From: Bacteroidota bacterium
Lineage (GTDB): Bacteria; Bacteroidota; Bacteroidia; Flavobacteriales_D; Sanyastnellaceae
DNA length: 64,000 nt
Direction: 5' to 3'
Assembly: GCA_027624855.1 (NCBI GenBank)
Contig: JAQBTQ010000014.1
Span: 1-64,000, forward strand
Positions 34,600-44,704 of this stretch are shown here, piece after piece (the first letter of the stretch is position 1; every line of letters begins with the position of its first letter). The position numbers and the translations under genes were made by a program. Under the pieces are notes generated by a model, which ran no database searches, was not told the origin of the DNA, and was given only the letters and a program-made list of their open reading frames with translations.

Positions 34600-36633
34600 T
34601 TACTTGACCATCATTTTCTTGGTCAAGCGCATGCCATCTGCAACAAGCGTGTACGTGTAAATTCCGCTTTGCAAGTCAGAAACATTCAATTCCACCTGAT
34701 GCGTGCCAGCAGGAAGCTGTCCGCGCTGGATGGACTGGATGAGGCGCCCTTGTAGGTCACGCATCTCTACTGTCACATTGCGAGACTGCAACATTTCAAA
34801 CCGCACCATGGTCGTTCCATTCGCAGGGTTAGGAATGTTTTGGTGCAAATCGATGCCGTTGTAGTTGGCGATTTCATCGATTCCAACACGCTCAGACAAA
34901 ATCAAGCGGATTGCTGGAGTAGCTGTTTGTGAAGTGAACCAAACAAAATCTCCTGCGCCAGTGAGGTTGTAATCTCCTGTAGAGTTATCTGTATCACTAT
35001 CGGCATTGCCTAAAACGGTCAATTGTGCTTCACTTTCGAATTCATTGATCACCCCAGCGAAGTAGAAGTCTTCATTGGTCAATTCAATTGGATCTTCGAA
35101 CGGCAAGTACACAAAATCACTTGTTTCGGCACTAGAAGGTGTCCATGCATCATCATACGTCCAATAAGTGGTTTCAAAAGGAGAGTCTGTTAATCCAACG
35201 GCACCATCATAGGTGTAAAGTCGCGTTTCAAACTCCAAATCACCACCACCGCAGCTAGGACCAAATCGAACGGTTACCCCGTATGCCATTGAGCCCGAGT
35301 TGTGCATGTGGAAGTAGTTTCCGTAGCCGCAAGGATTGAACAATCCTTCGATGTCAGAGTCACGAGGAGTGAATTCCACGTCCAACGCGCCTTCATCGTC
35401 ATGACCATACTCGTCATCGGTGTAGACGATGACTTTGCTGATGACGTTGTCATCAGGGTTTTCGTCCTCGTTGGCCGATGCAATCGTCGCTTGGAGCACA
35501 TAATTACCTGTTGCTGTTGGGGTCCATCCCGTTGCAACATAGACGGTGTCTTGAGAATTTGCAGGGCAGTTTGCCGCATTGGCGAAGCTGTTCACCGTGC
35601 CCAATTCTTCGACCGTTGTGCTCAAAACATTTCCTCCCTCGTCCAACACTTCAATGGTAACCGTCGTTTCATCCTGGTTGGCATTTCCGTTGTTGCGGTA
35701 TAACAATCCTGCCAACAATCCACCGTCTGCTTCAGGGATGGCCTGCTCCAATGGCGTGACGCGGTATTCGAAAACATTCCAAACGTCACCATTGGTCAAT
35801 TGAACTGTAGCAAGATCGTTTGCAACTGGGTTTTCAGAAATGGTCACGTCGTCAATACCCCAGTAGTAGTGGCTGTATGCATCGCCTGTTTCAGGGGCCT
35901 GCAAGTAAGAGAACCGCACTTGAACATCAGCGCTGTAAGCCGCAACACATGAAATGTCAACCGATGTGGTCAAGACATTCGCTGAAGCGGTGTTTGCCGA
36001 TTCGATGAACGATCCGTGCGCGTCAAAAGTGGTCCAAGTCGCGCCGCCATCATTTGATACTTGCAAGTAGATTGGAGCATATGGGTAACAGCAGTATCGG
36101 AAATATTGCTCCCAAGTAATCACCACTGAGCCTACGGCAGACATATCCAATGTAGGTGAGGTAATCCATCCCTCAGTGTTTTCATATCCTTCAGAAATCG
36201 GCGTGTTGAAGTAATCGCAATCGAAGACCATCCACCCATTATCTGCCGTGGTAGAATTGATGCTTGGAATGTTGGTTGAAAATTCTCCGGCAGGAGGTTG
36301 AACTCCAGACGCTGAACCGTCGGCATAGTATCCATTGCCCGCTTCATCAACTGCTTGCCAGATCATTCCTTCTCCTGTGTCTTCAGCTGTCCAAGCCCCA
36401 ATCCCATTGTTCCCCTCAAACCCATTGGCAAAGTCTTCGTAAAACAAGATTGTTCCGCCTCCGCGTTGAGCCACTTCCAATGCTGATTCCCCCGATCCGC
36501 GCATGGCCTCTGCCTCAGCTTGTGTCAAATCAGATGGAACTTGAGCAAATGAATAAACATCTGTAATCCGCTGCGCTTGAGCTCCTAACGCGAGCCCTAA
36601 GAAAGCAGCAAGTAAAAAAGTAAAGTGCTTCAT
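34600..36633 (-). CDS. T9SS type A sorted secreted protein
   Basis: Secreted or surface protein of unknown function, 677 residues. A signal peptide (MKHFTFLLAAFLGLALGAQAQ), a jelly-roll-like region with GWITSPTLDMSAVGSVVITWE and YYWGIDDVTISENP (MAM/choice-of-anchor type), a Cys-containing middle, and a C-terminal sorting domain starting IDLHQNIPNPANGTTMVRF and ending TKKMMVK. The order is shared with the next gene upstream (36766-38745). Own leader of 29 bases downstream of a TAATTTCA box. Confidence 0.85.
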   Translation of the reverse strand: MKHFTFLLAAFLGLALGAQAQRITDVYSFAQVPSDLTQAEAEAMRGSGESALEVAQRGGGTILFYEDFANGFEGNNGIGAWTAEDTGEGMIWQAVDEAGNGYYADGSASGVQPPAGEFSTNIPSINSTTADNGWMVFDCDYFNTPISEGYENTEGWITSPTLDMSAVGSVVITWEQYFRYCCYPYAPIYLQVSNDGGATWTTFDAHGSFIESANTASANVLTTSVDISCVAAYSADVQVRFSYLQAPETGDAYSHYYWGIDDVTISENPVANDLATVQLTNGDVWNVFEYRVTPLEQAIPEADGGLLAGLLYRNNGNANQDETTVTIEVLDEGGNVLSTTVEELGTVNSFANAANCPANSQDTVYVATGWTPTATGNYVLQATIASANEDENPDDNVISKVIVYTDDEYGHDDEGALDVEFTPRDSDIEGLFNPCGYGNYFHMHNSGSMAYGVTVRFGPSCGGGDLEFETRLYTYDGAVGLTDSPFETTYWTYDDAWTPSSAETSDFVYLPFEDPIELTNEDFYFAGVINEFESEAQLTVLGNADSDTDNSTGDYNLTGAGDFVWFTSQTATPAIRLILSERVGIDEIANYNGIDLHQNIPNPANGTTMVRFEMLQSRNVTVEMRDLQGRLIQSIQRGQLPAGTHQVELNVSDLQSGIYTYTLVADGMRLTKKMMVK

Positions 36634-36703
36634 ATTTTGTGAATCAGATTTTCAACGGCTGAAATTACACCATAGCGGCTGAAAATCAAGATAAAAAGCA
36701 AAA

Positions 36704-36753
36704 GAGGGGAACTCCTGACGGAATTCCCCTCCTCAATAACCGGTCGAGCCGGT
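36704..36753 (-). terminator. Two-hairpin terminator of the 36766-38745 gene
   Basis: Proximal hairpin ACCGG / CCGGT (36739-36753) and a distal 8-bp stem GAGGGGAA / TTCCCCTC (36704-36711, 36724-36731) followed on the minus strand by TTTTGC. Confidence 0.75.
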
Positions 36754-36765
36754 ATTCAAATTCAA

Positions 36766-38745
36766 TTAGTCAACGAGCAAACGCTCTGTTGCTCGTGCAC
36801 CATTCACCACCAACGTCGTCGTGTAAACGCCAGATTCAAATGCTGATACATCCAACGTAATGCTGTGGTAACCCGCAGCACGTGATCCTTGGTTCAATTG
36901 CTGCACCAATTTTCCAGTCATGTCATAAACTTCCAATGAGACATCGGCCACCTGATCCAATCGGTATTGCAATCGAGTGGTTTCAGCCGCTGGATTCGGG
37001 GCCAAAGGATACAATTGGAAATGCTCTGTGTTCACCTCTTGGACAGCAACCGTATTGGTCGCATTTGGATCCAAATTCAATCGAACCATTGGCGTTTCGT
37101 TGGTATAGTACCAATCATAAGCGCTTCCGCTACCGAATGGCCCATAAACGAAACATGTTTGATCATAAGCGTATTGTGATTCCCAAATTTGAACATTCGA
37201 TCCTCCATAGTGCTCAAAACCAGCAGCAAGTACCGTTCCACCTGGCGCAGTGTATGGATCTTCCAACACCAACGTGTACCAAACGATGTCGCCTGGCTCT
37301 TCAGAGCCATCATTTGAATAGGCCGCAGCCAAATCGATTTCAGCCGTGCTTCCAATCAAACCTCCGTATTGTTCTACCAAATAATTCTCATCGAATCCAT
37401 CAAACAAGTGAGCAACAATCGGAGTTCCATTTTCTGAACCTGCAGCGATGGCAACGTCAATTGCGTAAACCGTGATGTCCTCGAAAATATCATATGGATT
37501 CAACGCGATGAAATCATCGGTTCCATCTCCAGGGAACAATCCCGTCATCGTACCATTGTCACGACCGTAGTGCAACGAACTCACTTCAAACGATTGAGTC
37601 GTCGTGTTGTTCGCTGGATTTTCATCTTCGTTCATAGCGCTAACGGTATAAGTCAAATCATAGGTGCCAACTGCTGCCATGTCGAATCCAACACGCAACG
37701 TGTCGATGGCTTGGTAACCCAATGTCATAGGATCTGAAGAACCCGCGTCGGCCCCGTTCACATTCAATGTCATAGAAGTCTCCTCTTGATCGAGGTATCC
37801 TACGTTGTAGACCTTCGCTGCCGCTTCCAATGTAGAAAGCTGCCCTTCTGCAAACACCCCTGCTTCCCAAATTCCCGTTGTGAAGTAGTCTGTGTAGCTT
37901 ACGTAGTTGTCGATTCGAATGTCATTTGCAGGTGTTTCGTAAATCTGGATATCATCGATTTCCCAGCTGTAGCCCCAAGTACCTGACCAACGGAATCGGA
38001 TCCAGACTTGGTCTTGTCCTCCGGCTGCAGAGCTGATATCAAATTCTACCAAAGATGGGTTGTCTGATTCACTTCCTGTTTCGTAGCCTGGGAATACTTC
38101 CCAACGACTTGCAATCAATTCACCATCGCCATAGTCAACGGTTCCATCAATTTCCGCAAACGTTTCGATATCTGGCCAATTGACCCCGTCTCGCGACACT
38201 TCAATCAGGCACTTTTCGCTATCATCTGAAGACCCATTGTCCCAGCATCGGTAGCGTGTTTCGAGCGAAATGCTTACAAATTCCAATGAGCTACAATCGA
38301 TTGGGTCAGCTGTTTGAACCCAGCTGTTTTCAATCCAAGCTGCGCTATAGTTCGCATCTGCACCGAATAAATCAGAATCCACGATGAGCAAACCATTGTC
38401 GCTGGTGGTGGAGTTCATGGCGCTAGCAGCAGAGAAATCTCCTGTACCGCCGGCCCATTGATTGTAAGGACCTGCAGGACCGTCGAGGCTGCATTCGAAG
38501 TTCAAATCAATGCCCTCCCACGGAGACCCAGCAATGTCTGAACCGTTGCCAAAGACCCATGTAGAGCAATCATCGATGTTGCAATCATGCGACCAGATTA
38601 CGTCGCGTTCAACTTGAACGTTAGAATTTACCGCCTTTACTCGGCGCGTTTGTGCTGTTTTATCCGCGTTAACTGGCAATAAGCCTTGAGCAGATACAGC
38701 CGTTGACAGAAGTGCAGCAATGGCTGCGAAGTAGAAATGCTTCAT
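36766..38745 (-). CDS. T9SS type A sorted secreted protein, paralogue of 34600-36633
   Basis: Secreted protein of unknown function, 659 residues from the ATG at 38743-38745. Signal peptide MKHFYFAAIAALLSTAVSAQ, N-terminal MAM-like segment (SWEIDDIQIYETPAND), a central region and a C-terminal sorting domain with FQLYPLAPNPAAETTRLQYR ending ATERLLVD. Order of blocks (signal, DSDLFGADAN or FDCDYFNTPI, jelly roll, IDD, paired domain, sorting end) matches the downstream gene. A perfect -7 box TATATTTG lies at 38776-38783, 30 bases ahead of the ATG. Confidence 0.85.
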   Translation of the reverse strand: MKHFYFAAIAALLSTAVSAQGLLPVNADKTAQTRRVKAVNSNVQVERDVIWSHDCNIDDCSTWVFGNGSDIAGSPWEGIDLNFECSLDGPAGPYNQWAGGTGDFSAASAMNSTTSDNGLLIVDSDLFGADANYSAAWIENSWVQTADPIDCSSLEFVSISLETRYRCWDNGSSDDSEKCLIEVSRDGVNWPDIETFAEIDGTVDYGDGELIASRWEVFPGYETGSESDNPSLVEFDISSAAGGQDQVWIRFRWSGTWGYSWEIDDIQIYETPANDIRIDNYVSYTDYFTTGIWEAGVFAEGQLSTLEAAAKVYNVGYLDQEETSMTLNVNGADAGSSDPMTLGYQAIDTLRVGFDMAAVGTYDLTYTVSAMNEDENPANNTTTQSFEVSSLHYGRDNGTMTGLFPGDGTDDFIALNPYDIFEDITVYAIDVAIAAGSENGTPIVAHLFDGFDENYLVEQYGGLIGSTAEIDLAAAYSNDGSEEPGDIVWYTLVLEDPYTAPGGTVLAAGFEHYGGSNVQIWESQYAYDQTCFVYGPFGSGSAYDWYYTNETPMVRLNLDPNATNTVAVQEVNTEHFQLYPLAPNPAAETTRLQYRLDQVADVSLEVYDMTGKLVQQLNQGSRAAGYHSITLDVSAFESGVYTTTLVVNGARATERLLVD

Positions 38746-38775
38746 TCTCAAGCAATTTGGTGTTTAGGATTTCGA

Positions 38776-38783
38776 CAAATATA
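38776..38783 (-). promoter_or_regulatory. -7 box for the 36766-38745 gene
   Basis: Reads TATATTTG on the minus strand with a T-rich -33 region about 20 bases upstream; it lies between the gcvP stop (38808) and the gene start. Confidence 0.55.
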
Positions 38784-38807
38784 GGAGACCACGTACGACT
38801 GAAAAAA

Positions 38808-41684
38808 TCAACCGAGCAGTTCTTCAAACGCGGACATCGGCGGACAGCTGCAAACAAGGTTTCGATCACCGTATGCATTGTCGACTCGAGCCACAGGGCT
38901 CCAAAATTTTCGTTCCTTCATTTCAGGTGACGGATAGGCCGCTTCTTCTCGTGTGTAAGGATGATTCCAATTCGAAGAAGCAACCTCTAGGGCAGTGTGA
39001 GGTGCCATTTTCACCACATTGTCTTCTCGATCAGCCGCGCCTGTCTCGATTGCTCGGATTTCTTCCCGAATGGAGAGCATCGCGTGCACAAACCGGTCCA
39101 ATTCTTCCAACGACTCAGATTCAGTCGGCTCAACCATGAGGGTCCCTGCGACAGGCCAAGAAACCGTTGGAGCATGAAATCCATAATCGATGAGTCGCTT
39201 CGCAATGTCCATCACTTCAATTCCCGCACTGGCCTTGAATCCTCTGCAATCCAAAATCATTTCATGTGCAACCGTCCCATTGCGGCCCTTGTACAAAATG
39301 GAATATTCTCCTTCGAGTTTCACTTTCAGGTAATTGGCATTCAATATGGCCACTTCAGTTGATTGAGTAAGGCCTTTTTCTCCCAACATCTTGATATAAG
39401 CATACGGAATTTGGCAAATCAGAGCGCTACCAAAAGGTGCTGCACTGATTGCATTGATGGCTTGTTCTCCTCCCGTTGATATCACCGTATGTCCCGGCAG
39501 AAATGGGGTCAAGTGTTCCGCAACGCCAATGGGTCCAACGCCTGGTCCACCGCCGCCATGAGGTATCGCAAAGGTTTTGTGCAAATTCAGGTGGCACACA
39601 TCCGCCCCGATAAGTCCGGGGCTCGTCAACCCAACCTGGGCGTTCATATTGGCCCCATCCATGTACACTTGTCCCCCATGAGCGTGAATCATTTGGGTGA
39701 TTTCCAATATGTCTTCCTCATACACTCCATGGGTGGAAGGATAGGTGATCATCAGCGCTCCCAATGAAGATGAGTGAGCCTCAGCTTTTGCCTTCAGGTC
39801 GTCCAAATCAATGTTTCCTTCTTCATCACATCCGACAACTACGACGTTCATTCCCGCCATTACTGCCGAAGCGGGGTTGGTACCATGAGCAGATGACGGA
39901 ATCAAACAGATATCGCGATGCGATTCACCACGTGACTCATGATACGCTCGAATCACCATCAGCCCTGCAAATTCTCCTTGGGCACCAGAGTTTGGTTGCA
40001 GTGAGACCCCCGCAAAGCCAGTAATGGTCGCCAAATCTGATTCCAATCTGGACAACATTTCCAAGGTTCCTGCAGCCTGCTCTTTAGGACAAAACGGATG
40101 AAGTTCTGCGAACGCAGCCCAGGTAATGGGTATGAGTTCTGTAGCAGCATTCAACTTCATTGTGCAGGATCCCAATGGAATCATGCTATGCACCAAGGAC
40201 AGGTCTCTGTTTTCTAATTGCTTGATGTACCGCATCATTTCGGTTTCCGAACGATAACGATTGAATACTGGATGATGGAGGTAATCCACATCCCTCCATA
40301 AATCCCCCAAGAATGTGCGATCAGCAGATACCCCAGAGACCATGCTCACCCCGAAAACGGTGCAGAGATCAACCAATTCTTTCATCGAGACTCTTTCATG
40401 AAGGGAAACTCCGACATGCAACCCATCATTGAAATATCGCAGATTGATTTCCATCGCCTCAGCCCTGGCCTTTAGAGCATTCATCTCATTGCCACCGCCA
40501 TTCACTCGAATTTTCAAGGTGTCAAAATATTGGGCGTTTACCTGCTCATAGTTATCTGTTCCCCGCAATGCCGCATCCAAGCTTCGGGCAGCACCATGAA
40601 TGTTCTCTGCAATTTCTCGCAGCCCTTGAGGTCCGTGATAAACGGCATACATCGATGCCATCACCGCCAACAGCGATTGTGCTGTACAGATATTCGAAGT
40701 CGCTTTGTCTCTACGAATGTGTTGCTCACGGGTTTGCAATGCCATGCGCATGGCCGATGACCCCAAACGATCCTTCGATACCCCAATAATTCTTCCGGGA
40801 AAATGTCGTTTGTAGGATTCCCTCGCGGCGAAAAAAGCAGCGTGCGGACCGCCATAGCCCATGGGGACTCCAAATCGTTGAGTCGTCCCTACTACGACAT
40901 CAGCTCCCATGGACCCAGGGCTTTTGAGGAGGGCAAGCGCCATGATATCCGCTGCAACGATGACTTGCACCTCCCGATCTTTGGCCTCTCCTGTTAGGGC
41001 TGATAGATCTTTGGCAACACCGTCGCCATCAGGATATTGGAACAACACCCCAAATACGTCTGTCATGGCGTCAAAAAGCATCGCTTTTCTTGAAACGACC
41101 TCCAGCTCCACGCCCAGGTATTTGGCTCGAGTTTTGAGCAAATCAATGGTTTGGGGAAAGACCGCTTCATCCACCAAGAATCGATTTTTTTCAGCCTTTG
41201 ACTGGGCACGAGAACGGGCTGCATACGCCATGGCCATCGCCTCAGCGGCCGCCGTAGACTCATCCAGCAATGAAGCATTCGCCAATTCCATTCCTGTCAA
41301 GTCACAAACCATTGTTTGGAAATTCAACAATGCCTCGAGTCGGCCTTGTGCAATTTCAGCCTGGTAAGGAGTGTAAGCGGTGTACCAACCTGGATTCTCC
41401 AACACATTTCGCCGAATGACACTAGGAACTTCTGTCGGGTAATACCCCATTCCTATGTAATTCTTGAATAGCGTGTTTTTTGATGCCAACCGATCAATAT
41501 GTTCCAGGTATTGGCTTTCGGATAATGCACCGTCCAACCCCAATTTTTCTCTTTGCCGGATTTTACCCGGAACCGTCTGAGATACAAGGTCTTCCAAGGT
41601 TGCTACCCCAATGGTACGCAACATCGATTGTTGATCTTCTTCGCGTGGCCCGATGTGGCGAGCGGTGAATTTTGCAGCATGCAT
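38808..41684 (-). CDS. gcvP: Glycine dehydrogenase (decarboxylating), P protein of the glycine cleavage system
   Basis: PLP enzyme that decarboxylates glycine and passes the aminomethyl group to the H protein lipoyl arm. From the ATG at 41682-41684 it is 958 residues ([13 protein letters not shown]), the length of the single-chain form. Both halves are visible; the PLP lysine is in [17 protein letters not shown], with the glycine-rich loop next to it and [10 protein letters not shown] before it. A TTG start 66 bases upstream overlaps the promoter box and is rejected. Other gcv genes are not in the window. Confidence 0.97.
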   Translation of the reverse strand: MHAAKFTARHIGPREEDQQSMLRTIGVATLEDLVSQTVPGKIRQREKLGLDGALSESQYLEHIDRLASKNTLFKNYIGMGYYPTEVPSVIRRNVLENPGWYTAYTPYQAEIAQGRLEALLNFQTMVCDLTGMELANASLLDESTAAAEAMAMAYAARSRAQSKAEKNRFLVDEAVFPQTIDLLKTRAKYLGVELEVVSRKAMLFDAMTDVFGVLFQYPDGDGVAKDLSALTGEAKDREVQVIVAADIMALALLKSPGSMGADVVVGTTQRFGVPMGYGGPHAAFFAARESYKRHFPGRIIGVSKDRLGSSAMRMALQTREQHIRRDKATSNICTAQSLLAVMASMYAVYHGPQGLREIAENIHGAARSLDAALRGTDNYEQVNAQYFDTLKIRVNGGGNEMNALKARAEAMEINLRYFNDGLHVGVSLHERVSMKELVDLCTVFGVSMVSGVSADRTFLGDLWRDVDYLHHPVFNRYRSETEMMRYIKQLENRDLSLVHSMIPLGSCTMKLNAATELIPITWAAFAELHPFCPKEQAAGTLEMLSRLESDLATITGFAGVSLQPNSGAQGEFAGLMVIRAYHESRGESHRDICLIPSSAHGTNPASAVMAGMNVVVVGCDEEGNIDLDDLKAKAEAHSSSLGALMITYPSTHGVYEEDILEITQMIHAHGGQVYMDGANMNAQVGLTSPGLIGADVCHLNLHKTFAIPHGGGGPGVGPIGVAEHLTPFLPGHTVISTGGEQAINAISAAPFGSALICQIPYAYIKMLGEKGLTQSTEVAILNANYLKVKLEGEYSILYKGRNGTVAHEMILDCRGFKASAGIEVMDIAKRLIDYGFHAPTVSWPVAGTLMVEPTESESLEELDRFVHAMLSIREEIRAIETGAADREDNVVKMAPHTALEVASSNWNHPYTREEAAYPSPEMKERKFWSPVARVDNAYGDRNLVCSCPPMSAFEELLG

Positions 41685-41703
41685 GAGCGATCCTTTGAAG
41701 GGG

Positions 41704-41711
41704 CAAAAATA
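41704..41711 (-). promoter_or_regulatory. -7 box for gcvP
   Basis: TATTTTTG on the minus strand (perfect TAnnTTTG), 19 bases before the gcvP ATG; -33 element weak. Confidence 0.55.
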
Positions 41712-41802
41712 AAACCGGTTTACTCGGATTTCCGCATTGAAATTGTTCACAAGTCTGAACCCTCATTTTAAAGGCACAGACGACCTTTGTGTCGTTATTG
41801 AG

Positions 41803-42654
41803 ATGGTCAAAATTCTCGCATACACTCACGTTTGGATTGCTCTGGGTGCAGCAAGTGCGGCTTTAGCTACCCTTCATTCAATTCACCCGACACTTCCGTG
41901 GAATGAATTTCCTTGGTATTGTCTCGGAGCTATAGTTGCTGCGACTGGGCTGGTTTACACTTTCCAAAGAATCATCAAGTTGCGTCGCAATCCAAATTCA
42001 ATGCCCATGAGCCGTCGGGCTTTTCTTGACCGATGGAAATGGTCATTGCTCTCGTTTTGGTCTGTGGTGGTGATTGGATTGATCGTTGCCGAACCAACTG
42101 AGTGCTGCGGGTGTTTGCATTGGACGCCCCAACAATTGGTCATCCTACTCATCATAGGCGTTTTGGCTGTTGGCTATGCTTCAAATCCGTTTGGCAGAGG
42201 ACCTGGTTGGAGGGATCAACCTCGATTGAAATGGCCCGTCATAGCGGTGGTCTGGGGGTTGGTCACAGGGTGGTTTCCAGCGCAATGGGTTGACCCGACC
42301 CATTTCATTGATGAATGGACGCAATTTGCATTGCAATTCGGTTTTGTGGCTGGAATTACACTCCCCTTCGATTGCCGCGACTTATCCATTGATTCGCCGA
42401 AACTCAAAACCACTCCACAACTGATCGGCGTTCAAAACACGATGCGCTTGGCAATTTTCTTGGTCGCCGCGAGCGCGGTGGGATTCTTCATTGCTGATGT
42501 TAATCTTGCACGATTCATGGTGTGCGGAATCGCCATCATCGGGATGGTCTTTAGTCAGATCAGACAGGAAGAATGGGTATACAGTTTGTGGATTGACGGG
42601 ACCCTTATTCTGCAAGGTTTACTTTCATTTTTATTCTCGAATTGGATTTTTTGA
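41803..42654 (+). CDS. Divergent UbiA-like integral membrane protein
   Basis: Membrane protein of 283 residues with about eight predicted helices. The segment TLPFDCRDLSIDSPKLKTTP (D190, D193, D197) resembles the second Asp-rich motif of UbiA/MenA prenyltransferases (D-x2-RD...D...K.T), and the overall helix layout agrees. The first Asp motif (NDxxDxxxD) is replaced by VYTFQRIIKLRRN. It may be an altered or inactive prenyltransferase; substrate unknown. The ATG at 41803 is preferred over a TTG at 41737 that would crowd the gcvP promoter. It precedes kynU by 51 bp. Confidence 0.55.
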   Translation: MVKILAYTHVWIALGAASAALATLHSIHPTLPWNEFPWYCLGAIVAATGLVYTFQRIIKLRRNPNSMPMSRRAFLDRWKWSLLSFWSVVVIGLIVAEPTECCGCLHWTPQQLVILLIIGVLAVGYASNPFGRGPGWRDQPRLKWPVIAVVWGLVTGWFPAQWVDPTHFIDEWTQFALQFGFVAGITLPFDCRDLSIDSPKLKTTPQLIGVQNTMRLAIFLVAASAVGFFIADVNLARFMVCGIAIIGMVFSQIRQEEWVYSLWIDGTLILQGLLSFLFSNWIF

Positions 42655-42705
42655 TGCGATTCGCTCGAACTTTGCGGCGCACGAAGTGAGAAAATAGCTC
42701 TATAG

Positions 42706-43986
42706 ATGTCGAATGATCTCTCCCAATATGAATTGTCAGCCGCCCGAAAAATGGACGCGGAGGACCCGATTCCAAGTCGGAGAGATGACTTTCACATTCC
42801 GATGCACCAAGGCAATGAAGCCATTTACTTCACCGGTAATTCACTTGGACTGCAGCCGAAAGGGGCACGTGAAGCCTTGGAAACAGAATTGGATGATTGG
42901 GCTCGATTCGGTGTAGAGGGCCATTTTCAAGCCAAATACCCCTGGGTAAGCTACCATGAACGGTTTCAACAGGGCCTCATGCACTTGGTGGGGGCTAAAG
43001 AAACTGAGGTCGTTGCAATGAATGCGCTCACAGTCAACCTTCACCTCTTGTTGGTGAGTTTTTATCGCCCTGAAGGCAACCGCAAAAAAGTTATTTGTGA
43101 AGCCAAAGCGTTTCCTTCAGACCAATATGCTTTGGCCAGCCAGGTTCGATTTCACGGAGGTGTTCCCGAAGAGGACATCATAGAGGTCGCGCCAAAACAA
43201 GGGTCACATATCATCGAAGAAGCCGATATCGAAGCCGCTATTTCTGCATGTGGAGATGAATTGGCCTTGGTGATGATTGGGGGAGTTCAATATTTCACGG
43301 GCCAATGGATGGACATGGAACGCATCGCACGTGCTGCACACAACGTAGGAGCAATGTGCGGATTTGATTTGGCTCATGCTGTGGGCAATGTCCCCATGCG
43401 TCTTCATGATTGGAACATCGATTTTGCTTGTTGGTGCTCATACAAATACCTCAATTCAGGGCCGGGAGCTGTCGCGGGGGCTTTTGTTCATGAGCGTCAT
43501 ATTTCAGACCCAACAATACCCAGATTTGAAGGATGGTGGGGACATGATGCGAAACGCAGGTTTTTGATGGAGCCCCGGTTTGTCAGCATGGATACGGCAG
43601 AGGCTTGGCAATTATCAAACGCTCCTGTGATGAACATGGCCATCCATGCCGTTGCATTGCAGCAGTTTACAACCGCTGACATCAATGAATTGCGCGAAAA
43701 AAGCCTCAGGCTCACTTCATACCTTGAAAAAGGAGTCATGCAAATTGCTGAATACAGTGGTTCCTTCATTGAAATCATCACGCCCTCCGACCCCAATCGC
43801 AGGGGCTGCCAACTTTCTTTGGTAGCGCATGATCACGGCAAGCAATTATTTGAAGATTTGACCGAAGCTGGAGTGATTGTGGATTGGAGGGAACCCAATG
43901 TGATTCGCATGGCTCCAGTGCCTTTGTATAATACCTTTGAGGACATTGCACGATTCATCCAAGTGCTAAAGAAATCCATTAGATAA
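42706..43986 (+). CDS. kynU: Kynureninase
   Basis: PLP enzyme cleaving kynurenine or 3-hydroxykynurenine to (3-hydroxy)anthranilate and alanine. The 426-residue product shows FTGNSLGLQPKGA near the start, MNALTVNLHLLLVSFYRP, GFDLAHAVGN and the PLP-lysine block CSYKYLNSGPG followed by PRFEGWWGHD, all typical of kynureninase. Together with the dioxygenase at 30535-31068 it covers two consecutive steps of the tryptophan-to-quinolinate route. Followed 17 bp later by the potassium-channel subunit. Confidence 0.96.
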   Translation: MSNDLSQYELSAARKMDAEDPIPSRRDDFHIPMHQGNEAIYFTGNSLGLQPKGAREALETELDDWARFGVEGHFQAKYPWVSYHERFQQGLMHLVGAKETEVVAMNALTVNLHLLLVSFYRPEGNRKKVICEAKAFPSDQYALASQVRFHGGVPEEDIIEVAPKQGSHIIEEADIEAAISACGDELALVMIGGVQYFTGQWMDMERIARAAHNVGAMCGFDLAHAVGNVPMRLHDWNIDFACWCSYKYLNSGPGAVAGAFVHERHISDPTIPRFEGWWGHDAKRRFLMEPRFVSMDTAEAWQLSNAPVMNMAIHAVALQQFTTADINELREKSLRLTSYLEKGVMQIAEYSGSFIEIITPSDPNRRGCQLSLVAHDHGKQLFEDLTEAGVIVDWREPNVIRMAPVPLYNTFEDIARFIQVLKKSIR

Positions 43987-44003
43987 GCCCAAACGAGAAA
44001 ACC

Positions 44004-44699
44004 ATGCGAAAATCTTCCCGATTCGCCGTATTCGGAATTGGCCGCTACGGAAAGCAAATTGCTCTATCACTCGCTTCGAAGGGTGCTGAAGTGTTGACAT
44101 TTGACACGAACGCACATCGATCGGAGGGCATTAAAGATGATGTTGCTTTGGCGGTGACCCTTGACTCAACAGACATTCGTGCTTTACAGGCCCAAAATGT
44201 TCAAGACATGGATGCCGCAATCGTCGCAATCGGTGAGAACTTCGAAGCAACCGTTCTAACAGCATTGAACTTGCTTGACTTGGGCGTGCCTCGAGTCATT
44301 GTCCGGTCAAATGGTGATCATCAAAAGCGCATTTTGACCAGCCTCGGTATTCAGGAAATTCTTACTCCGGAGAGCGAAGTAGCAAGCATTGTATCTGAAC
44401 GCCTTATTCACCCCAACATTGGCGGCTTCCTGGAACTCCCCGACGATTATGAAATAGCGGAAATTCACGCACCGCAAAACTGCATCGGAAGAACGCTTGG
44501 TAGCATCGATTTGACCAATCGATATGAACTCCGATTGATCACCATTCGAAGAAAATTCGCAGCTGAAAAAGAAGGTGAAGTTGAACAGGAACACATCATT
44601 GGCGTTCCGAAAGCGGACATGGTCATTGAAGACACGGATACGCTCGTGGTGTTTGGAAGCTTGAACGGAGTCAAGCGATTCTTAGAAATCAATTCCTAG
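44004..44699 (+). CDS. ktrA: TrkA/KtrA-family potassium transporter regulatory subunit
   Basis: Cytoplasmic RCK subunit that binds nucleotides and gates a TrkH/KtrB channel. The 231-residue product has an N-terminal Rossmann RCK_N domain (FAVFGIGRYGKQIA, then the acidic strand end LTFDTN), and an RCK_C domain in the second half (EIHAPQNCIGRTLGSIDLTN to DTLVVFGSLNGVKRF). The matching channel gene is not in the window. It is in line with kynU and convergent with the next gene, 5 bp away. Confidence 0.92.
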   Translation: MRKSSRFAVFGIGRYGKQIALSLASKGAEVLTFDTNAHRSEGIKDDVALAVTLDSTDIRALQAQNVQDMDAAIVAIGENFEATVLTALNLLDLGVPRVIVRSNGDHQKRILTSLGIQEILTPESEVASIVSERLIHPNIGGFLELPDDYEIAEIHAPQNCIGRTLGSIDLTNRYELRLITIRRKFAAEKEGEVEQEHIIGVPKADMVIEDTDTLVVFGSLNGVKRFLEINS

Positions 44700-44704
44700 T
44701 TGAA

